A stretch of 11,453 bases of DNA from Lachnospiraceae bacterium. GTDB lineage: Bacteria > Bacillota > Clostridia > Lachnospirales > Lachnospiraceae. Position 1 is the first letter of the stretch. Every line of letters begins with the position of its first letter. Below the pieces are notes generated by a model. That model saw only the letters and a program-made list of their open reading frames with translations, did not search any database and was not told the DNA's origin. Positions 7,405-11,453 of this stretch are shown here, piece after piece. The stretch is from NCBI GenBank assembly GCA_900770325.1, contig CAAGKE010000217.1, positions 1 through 11,453 of the forward strand. Reading direction: 5' to 3'. A program made the position numbers and the translations under genes.

Positions 7405-7433
7405 CCTGCCCCGGCTGCTCTATCCGGGGCAGG
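7405..7433 (-). promoter_or_regulatory. GC-rich hairpin in the folC 5' leader
   Basis: A perfect 10-bp inverted repeat (7405-7414 with 7424-7433, 9-base loop) lies between the folC promoter and its start codon. On the transcribed strand it is followed by AAAAAGGGG rather than a T run, so it is not a standard intrinsic terminator. The motif CCCGGATAG (minus strand) occurs both in the hairpin (7420-7428) and next to the folC ribosome-binding site (7382-7390). It could stabilise the mRNA 5' end or be a protein or RNA regulatory site. I see no match to the known tetrahydrofolate riboswitch. Confidence 0.55.
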
Positions 7434-7457
7434 TGCGTTTTGATTCTGATAAGTCAC

Positions 7458-7486
7458 ATTATACCTCTTTTAACAGTTTCCTGCAA
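7458..7486 (-). promoter_or_regulatory. Sigma-A-type promoter of the folate operon
   Basis: On the minus strand a perfect -10 TATAAT (7458-7463) lies 17 bases from TTGCAG (7481-7486), which keeps the TTG of the -35 consensus. Transcription would start near 7451, giving a leader of about 77 bases before folC. It lies in the short gap after the GGDEF/EAL gene, with no obvious terminator between them, so some read-through into fol is possible. Confidence 0.7.
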
Positions 7487-7537
7487 TCAAATAGTATGTC
7501 CTTTTTTTCACAATCTTTAGGGAAACTCTGTTCAGGA

Positions 7538-10288
7538 CTATTCCGAATACATCAGTTTTTCATATTCTTCTATGGACATCGGGCGGGCGAACCAAAAGCC
7601 CTGTCCTTCTTCGCAGCCGGCCTCTTTTAAAATCTCCACCTGGATTTCAGTCTCCAGGCCCTCGCATACCACATGGTATCCCAACCCCTTCACCAGAGAT
7701 ACCATCTGCCGCAAAAGATAGATACCCTTCTCACTCTTTTCACATTTTTTTACAAATTCCCGGTCGATCTTTACCGTATTCACCGGAATATCAATCACCG
7801 TATTCAATGCGGAATAGCCCGCCCCGAAATCATCCATGGCAGTCATCATATTTACCCTCTGGAGACTTCCGAAAAGCTGCCGTACATTATCATAATCCGA
7901 GACCGTAGCCGTCTCCGTCAGTTCGATCTCAGTCAGAGAAGGATCCACATGGTATTTATCCAGAATATCCCGATACTGCTGAACCGTATGCTCATCCGCG
8001 GCATGAAGGATCGATGCATTTACCGAAATAGGCACCTGCCGTCTCCCCAGCCTGTCATTTTTCGCCAGAAACTCCGCCACCTTTTCAAATACATAGAAAT
8101 CCAGATCCACGATCTTCCCGTTCTCCTCATAAAGGGGAATGAAAGTATCCGGAGGTACCAGGGTACCATCCTCCTTCTGCAGCCGCACCAGAGCTTCCGC
8201 CCCTACCACGGTACGATCCTTCAGGGAAAATCTGGGCTGCAGATATACCTTAAACTGCTCCTTCTGGATCGCGCTGCCCATACCGGAAATCAGTTCATTT
8301 TCCAGCATCTGTTTTTTCTGCAGCCCCTCGTCATACAGCTTTACGGAAATCGCCGCATCCCGCCGTATCTGCTTTCTTGCAAAATTAGCGGCATCAATAG
8401 CAGCGGAAGCGCTCAGACAGTCCGGCGCAATACGGTAGATGCCTGTACGGATACGCAGGTGCATATCCGGGTAGATTACCAACTGCTGCCGCACAAATTC
8501 TTCATTTAACCGATGCACCTGCTCCTCTGTCTGGGGCGTCAGCTCATAGGGCATGAACAAAATAAACTGATCGGATATTACCCGGGTGAAATAGACATTC
8601 GACTCATCCCGTATGGTTCCGATGATATAATTGGCAAACTCCTTCAGGATCTGATCTCCCACGCTGTAGCCGTATTTCTGATTCAGATATTTGAAATCCT
8701 CAAAATCACTGTACACCACCACGTGAGATCTGGCATAGCCCCCTACGATCATATGCTCTACCTCTTCCCGGAATTTCGTAAAAGACAAAAGCCCGGTCAG
8801 AGAATCATATTCCGGCGAAGCAGCAGACCCCGGTGAAACCGAATTCAGGGCCATATTCTTTGCCAGATGAGCGGAAACGATCTTCGTCAATTCCCCGATC
8901 TGGCGCCGGTTTTCCCGGGACCAGAACCTTTTCTGCCCACAGACCACATAAGAGATGGCACCGGTATATCTTCCTTCGCAGTACATAGCCGCGTAGACCA
9001 CTGTCTTAGCGTCTCCCTGCATCAGAAGCGCCCGGGCCTGAGGCGAATACTGATCCATTTCATCATGCTGAAGTACCACAGTTCCATAATCATCATAACC
9101 GTGAAACAGCGTAAGAAAATCCTCTTTGGTAAAGCTGCCCTGTTCTTCCAGTGCCGGAGGCGTATTCTCTGAAGTCCACTGATACTGGCGACAGCTGTAC
9201 TTCCCCTTAATATCGGTCCGGATCACCGTGATACGGCTCAGCTGCAGACGGATCCCCGCCACCTTCATCAAAAGCTCAATGGCAGAATCAAAGCTGCCCA
9301 TTTTCTCAAAAATCTCAAAAGCGGTCGATACAATATCATTATGCATATATCTGGCATCGATGTCCTGATCCCTGCTGTCCGTATTTTGACTGTCTGCCGC
9401 GAAACGCCGCAGGTTATCACAGAATACATACCGGTTGCGTCCATTCTCCTTTGCCTGATATAAGGCCCAATCCGCATCCTGAAAAAGCTGATCATAGGTA
9501 TAGCCGGACGCATTCTCTGCAAGATAACACACACCCACGCTGCAGGTCATTGTGTAATCATTTTCCGGAAAAGCAAGCTTACGTACCTCTTTTACAAACT
9601 GTGTCGCTTTTTTCACCAGCGCCGGATGACTGATATCCTTCAGCAGTACCACAAACTCATCGCCGCCTGCCCTCATACGGATATCCCTCTCGGCAAAGAC
9701 CCGGTCCAGCAGCCGGGCCAGCTCCTGCAGCACCCTGTCTCCAAATGCGTGCCCGTAGGTATCATTTACATTTTTAAAGTAATCGATATCCACTACCATC
9801 AGGCCGCAGGAGGTATAAGGATTTTTCTTCAACAGATACTCATTGATCAGCACTTTTCCATAATGCTGATTATAAAGCATGGTCAGAGAATCCTTCTTTG
9901 CCTGAATCTCCAGACGCATTTCCCGTTCTCTCACCTCTGTGATATCCCGGAAACCGCCCAGCACTATACCCGGCTCCTCTTCGGAATCATCGGACCGGAC
10001 CCATTCCTGTATCTGCCGAACCGCGTTTCCGTCCCGTTCCATTTTGCGGATCTCCACCGGTCCTTTATATCTTCCTGTCAGGAATTCTTCCACCTTCCAC
10101 CGATCCTCCGGATGGATTTCCTGGTCATTTTCCAGTGCAGTCAGACAATGATCTATCTCCCGGATAACCTCCAGCTTTTCATTGTAAATCAACAGGCAGT
10201 CCTTTTCCTGCTGATATTCAAAAGCCGCTATTCTTCCATTTCTCAGAATCCTCTCATATACACGAAGCTTTTCCTCTGAATTCATCAT
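7538..10288 (-). CDS. Cyclic-di-GMP turnover protein: PAS-GGDEF-GAF-degenerate GGDEF-EAL
   Basis: 916 residues without membrane segments or signal peptide, so probably cytosolic. In order: a PAS-like domain (about 12-127, ending GGFRDITEV), a diguanylate cyclase domain with intact RAGGDEF (D210), a GAF-like region (about 325-470), a second GGDEF fold whose signature has decayed to RVISDQF (D573), and an EAL phosphodiesterase domain (about 650-905). The EAL domain keeps E698 of EAL, SVNAS, ELTE, D819-D820 of DDFGAGYS, KIDREF, EGLETE and GQGFWFARP, so it should be active. In the first GGDEF domain the inhibitory I-site (RxxD) has alanine at the arginine position, so product inhibition there is doubtful. 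Both synthesis and degradation look possible, with PAS and GAF as sensors of unknown ligands. The ATG at 10288 follows AAGGGG. It is upstream of the folate operon on the same strand, but a functional link is not evident. Confidence 0.93.
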   Translation of the reverse strand: MMNSEEKLRVYERILRNGRIAAFEYQQEKDCLLIYNEKLEVIREIDHCLTALENDQEIHPEDRWKVEEFLTGRYKGPVEIRKMERDGNAVRQIQEWVRSDDSEEEPGIVLGGFRDITEVREREMRLEIQAKKDSLTMLYNQHYGKVLINEYLLKKNPYTSCGLMVVDIDYFKNVNDTYGHAFGDRVLQELARLLDRVFAERDIRMRAGGDEFVVLLKDISHPALVKKATQFVKEVRKLAFPENDYTMTCSVGVCYLAENASGYTYDQLFQDADWALYQAKENGRNRYVFCDNLRRFAADSQNTDSRDQDIDARYMHNDIVSTAFEIFEKMGSFDSAIELLMKVAGIRLQLSRITVIRTDIKGKYSCRQYQWTSENTPPALEEQGSFTKEDFLTLFHGYDDYGTVVLQHDEMDQYSPQARALLMQGDAKTVVYAAMYCEGRYTGAISYVVCGQKRFWSRENRRQIGELTKIVSAHLAKNMALNSVSPGSAASPEYDSLTGLLSFTKFREEVEHMIVGGYARSHVVVYSDFEDFKYLNQKYGYSVGDQILKEFANYIIGTIRDESNVYFTRVISDQFILFMPYELTPQTEEQVHRLNEEFVRQQLVIYPDMHLRIRTGIYRIAPDCLSASAAIDAANFARKQIRRDAAISVKLYDEGLQKKQMLENELISGMGSAIQKEQFKVYLQPRFSLKDRTVVGAEALVRLQKEDGTLVPPDTFIPLYEENGKIVDLDFYVFEKVAEFLAKNDRLGRRQVPISVNASILHAADEHTVQQYRDILDKYHVDPSLTEIELTETATVSDYDNVRQLFGSLQRVNMMTAMDDFGAGYSALNTVIDIPVNTVKIDREFVKKCEKSEKGIYLLRQMVSLVKGLGYHVVCEGLETEIQVEILKEAGCEEGQGFWFARPMSIEEYEKLMYSE

Positions 10289-10350
10289 AAGTATTTCCCC
10301 TTACAAATCGATAGTCCGCAATATACTGTCTGGCCTTTGCATCTCTTCTA

Positions 10351-10510
10351 TATTCAAGAACACCTCTGGCGTTCTTGCCGCGGCGTGGTCGAATGCGTTG
10401 CATTCTTCCACTGACCACGCCTGCGATCCGCCGGAGGCTTTATCCTGGAAGGAGATTGGGCCCCCACCAAGACGAAATTGTCACAACTCGCCACCTATAG
10501 AGGTAGGAGT
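10351..10510 (-). other. Highly structured element in the GGDEF/EAL leader (possible IS200/IS605-type end or ncRNA)
   Basis: Three strong hairpins lie within 160 bases. First: 10355-10361 with 10371-10377, plus an inner CC/GG pair. Second: 9 bp (10382-10390 with 10413-10421) stacked on an inner 6 bp (10391-10396 with 10400-10405), with a 7-base one-sided bulge. Third: ACTC/GAGT plus a 6-bp arm (10486-10510) with one bulged base; it pairs better on the minus strand, where the only mismatch becomes G-T. A short hairpin with a single bulge resembles the ends of IS200/IS605 elements, whose right ends also encode TnpB guide RNAs, but no tnpA or tnpB remnant is present. Alternatives are a structured RNA acting on the downstream gene or a non-autonomous element. 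A 48-codon open stretch on the minus strand across it has no supported start. Confidence 0.4.
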
Positions 10511-10534
10511 CTCATCTTCTTTCAAGATAAATTC

Positions 10535-10543
10535 AGTATAACA
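10535..10543 (-). promoter_or_regulatory. Candidate extended -10 promoter for the GGDEF/EAL gene
   Basis: On the minus strand, TGTTATACT (10535-10543) combines an extended -10 TG with TATACT. The -35 position holds only a weak TGTTCA at 17 bases. Transcription would begin near 10528 and run through the structured element, giving a leader of about 240 bases before the ATG at 10288. Confidence 0.4.
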
Positions 10544-10593
10544 TCTTCCCGCTCAAATGAACAGAGATAACTTTTCCTTTTTCCCCGGATAAT

Positions 10594-10673
10594 CATTACT
10601 GTTCAGGTGCATCCTAGGACGATGTTTCCAAACAGGCGCACATCTCACGAAAACGGGACAACGCTTCGATGAA
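10594..10673 (-). repeat. Dispersed repeat, copy 2
   Basis: Read on the minus strand, 10673-10617 matches 14-70 at 52 of 57 bases, and similarity continues to about 10594 with one single-base gap. This copy keeps one open frame containing SSKRCPV, VRCAPV and KHRP followed by MH, where copy 1 is frameshifted. It sits between the GGDEF/EAL promoter and the CIRCE operator. No target duplication or transposase is visible. Confidence 0.75.
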
Positions 10674-10734
10674 GCTGCAAAGCTGTTCTATGAGGAATTC
10701 CGTCTGACATTTCACAAATATTTCACAAAATAAA

Positions 10735-10761
10735 TTAGCACTCACCTCTTGACAGTGCTAA
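10735..10761 (+). promoter_or_regulatory. CIRCE operator (HrcA binding site)
   Basis: TTAGCACTC, nine spacer bases, then CAGTGCTAA: this equals the CIRCE consensus TTAGCACTC-N9-GAGTGCTAA except for one base, C in place of G at 10753. HrcA repressor binds this dyad in unstressed cells and releases it on heat shock. It overlaps the -35 element of the Hsp20 promoter, the standard arrangement for repression. The single mismatch is the base that completes a perfect TTGACA. Confidence 0.93.
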
Positions 10762-10777
10762 CAATGCGTGATATATT
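10749..10777 (+). promoter_or_regulatory. Sigma-A promoter of the small heat-shock gene
   Basis: A perfect -35 TTGACA (10749-10754) and a -10 TATATT (10772-10777) are spaced by 17 bases. Start of transcription is predicted near 10784, giving an A-rich leader of about 116 bases. The right half of CIRCE covers part of the -35 element. Confidence 0.88.
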
Positions 10778-10899
10778 ACATGCAGAACAAAGAAAGAGAC
10801 AAAAAGAGAAACAAAAATAAAAAGTTTATCTGTCTCAATATTAATAAAAAGCACATATTATTTATATTTGTGCACAGCAGAATGAGAATGGAGGAATGA

Positions 10900-11361
10900 A
10901 TGATGTTAATGCCCAGTATTTTTGGAGAAGATTTATTTGATGCCTGGATGGATTTCCCGTTTGAAAGAGAAAATCAGCGCAGAACTGCCGCACAGAATCC
11001 TCTGTACGGAAAAAATGAAAAGAACCTGATGAAGACTGATATCAGAGAAACCGGAACTTCCTACGAACTGGATATCGACCTGCCGGGCTTTACAAAGGAA
11101 AATGTCAATGCGCAGCTGGAAAATGGCTACCTGACCATTAATGCCGCAAAGGGCCTGGACAAGGATGAAAAAGACAATGAAGGAAAATATATCCGCAGGG
11201 AGCGCTTTACCGGCCATTGTTCCAGAAGCTTTTATGTAGGGAAAGATGTTACCCAACAGGATATCCGTGCAAAATTTGAAAATGGCATTCTCAGACTTAC
11301 GATCCCGAAAAAGGATGCAAAAGAAGCGGAACAAAAGAAATACATTTCCATCGAAGGCTGA
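10900..11361 (+). CDS. hsp20: Small heat-shock protein, Hsp20 / alpha-crystallin family
   Basis: A 153-residue ATP-independent cytosolic chaperone that holds unfolding proteins as large oligomers. The alpha-crystallin domain spans about 45-138 and contains the conserved AKFENGILRLTIPK strand (A124, G129, L131). A C-terminal ISI motif (149-151) matches the I-x-I anchor used in oligomer assembly, and the N-terminal arm begins MPSIFGEDLFDAW. The length is normal. GGAGG (10890-10894) lies 5 bases before the ATG at 10900 and 8 before an in-frame ATG at 10903; either could be used. The gene stands alone behind a CIRCE-controlled promoter, so it should be induced by heat and other protein damage through HrcA. 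Confidence 0.95.
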   Translation: MMLMPSIFGEDLFDAWMDFPFERENQRRTAAQNPLYGKNEKNLMKTDIRETGTSYELDIDLPGFTKENVNAQLENGYLTINAAKGLDKDEKDNEGKYIRRERFTGHCSRSFYVGKDVTQQDIRAKFENGILRLTIPKKDAKEAEQKKYISIEG

Positions 11362-11402
11362 TGCCGGTATACGGATCCTGAAAATTACATTTTTTCACTT
11401 CC

Positions 11403-11421
11403 CTCTGAGTCCAGAGTTTTT
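11403..11421 (+). terminator. Weak intrinsic terminator after hsp20
   Basis: CTCTG (11403-11407) and CAGAG (11412-11416) form a 5-bp stem with an AGTC loop, followed directly by TTTTT (11417-11421). It is placed 42 bases after the hsp20 stop codon. The stem is short, so efficiency is uncertain. Confidence 0.45.
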
Positions 11422-11453
11422 ATAGATTTGATGCTTTCCGTACCTTCTGACAC

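Larger units (their letters stand above)
10289..10899. other. Gene-free 611-bp regulatory and repeat region between divergent genes
   Basis: No credible protein-coding gene is seen. From left to right it holds the leader of the GGDEF/EAL gene with a three-hairpin element (10351-10510), an extended -10 promoter reading left (10535-10543), a featureless AT-rich patch (about 10544-10593), copy 2 of the dispersed repeat (10594-10673), an 11-bp-period tandem repeat (10709-10729), CIRCE with the Hsp20 promoter (10735-10777), and an A-rich untranslated leader for Hsp20. In that leader GCACA (10851-10855) can pair with TGTGC (10869-10873). This hairpin does not cover the ribosome-binding site at 10890-10894, so it is not an obvious RNA thermometer. 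Confidence 0.75.

Noticed and set aside
7405..7433. Intrinsic terminator for the GGDEF/EAL gene
   Set aside because: The stem is strong, but on the transcribed strand it is followed by A and G, not T, and it lies downstream of the folC promoter.
7375..7460. Tetrahydrofolate riboswitch before folC
   Set aside because: The leader is only about 77 bases and lacks the conserved junction and pseudoknot sequences of the THF class; only a simple hairpin is seen.
10289..10530. Cyclic-di-GMP riboswitch (GEMM-I or GEMM-II) before the GGDEF/EAL gene
   Set aside because: The minus strand contains AAAGCCTCCGGC, also present in the Vc2 GEMM-I aptamer, but the surrounding conserved parts (CAGGGCAAACC, GGGACGC, and the tetraloop receptor arm) are missing. 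I take the shared 12-mer as chance; a covariance search would settle it.
1..11453. CRISPR array, tRNA, rRNA or integrase/attachment site
   Set aside because: No regularly spaced direct repeats, tRNA-like cloverleaf, rRNA sequence or recombinase gene was found on either strand.

Overview
The window looks like chromosomal DNA of a clostridial gut anaerobe, most likely Lachnospiraceae. The grounds are gene content and style: an M18 aminopeptidase, an aldo/keto reductase with two ferredoxin-type cysteine clusters, a folC-folE-HD-folP-folBK operon, a large GGDEF/EAL protein, Gram-positive Shine-Dalgarno and sigma-A signals, and a CIRCE heat-shock operator. The genus is not determined.

Layout. 1-160 holds a degenerate repeat-like sequence with small ORF relics. 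235-2989 (+) carries the M18 aminopeptidase and the Fe-S aldo/keto reductase, 58 bp apart and probably co-transcribed. A GC-rich hairpin at 3006-3026 separates them from the convergent folate operon and can serve both strands. On the minus strand, 7374 down to 3025, lies folC > folE > HD-domain protein > folP > folB-folK fusion, behind a sigma-A-type promoter at 7458-7486 and a leader containing a perfect 10-bp hairpin. Upstream on the same strand, 10288-7538 encodes a 916-residue PAS-GGDEF-GAF-degenerate GGDEF-EAL protein for cyclic-di-GMP turnover. The 611-bp gap 10289-10899 is packed: a highly structured element (10351-10510), a candidate promoter for the GGDEF/EAL gene, a second, inverted copy of the repeat found at the window start, and a CIRCE operator overlapping a near-consensus promoter for a small heat-shock protein gene (10900-11361, +).

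How the genes work together. FolE makes dihydroneopterin triphosphate from GTP. FolB and FolK convert dihydroneopterin to its pyrophosphorylated hydroxymethyl form, FolP condenses this with p-aminobenzoate, and FolC adds glutamate. The one pterin-branch step with no recognised enzyme here is removal of phosphate from dihydroneopterin triphosphate, and the HD-domain phosphohydrolase between folE and folP is a reasonable candidate. Dihydrofolate reductase and p-aminobenzoate synthesis genes are not in the window.

The least explained parts are the HD protein in the folate operon, the structured leader before the cyclic-di-GMP gene, and the roughly 80-bp inverted repeat pair lying about 10.5 kb apart.
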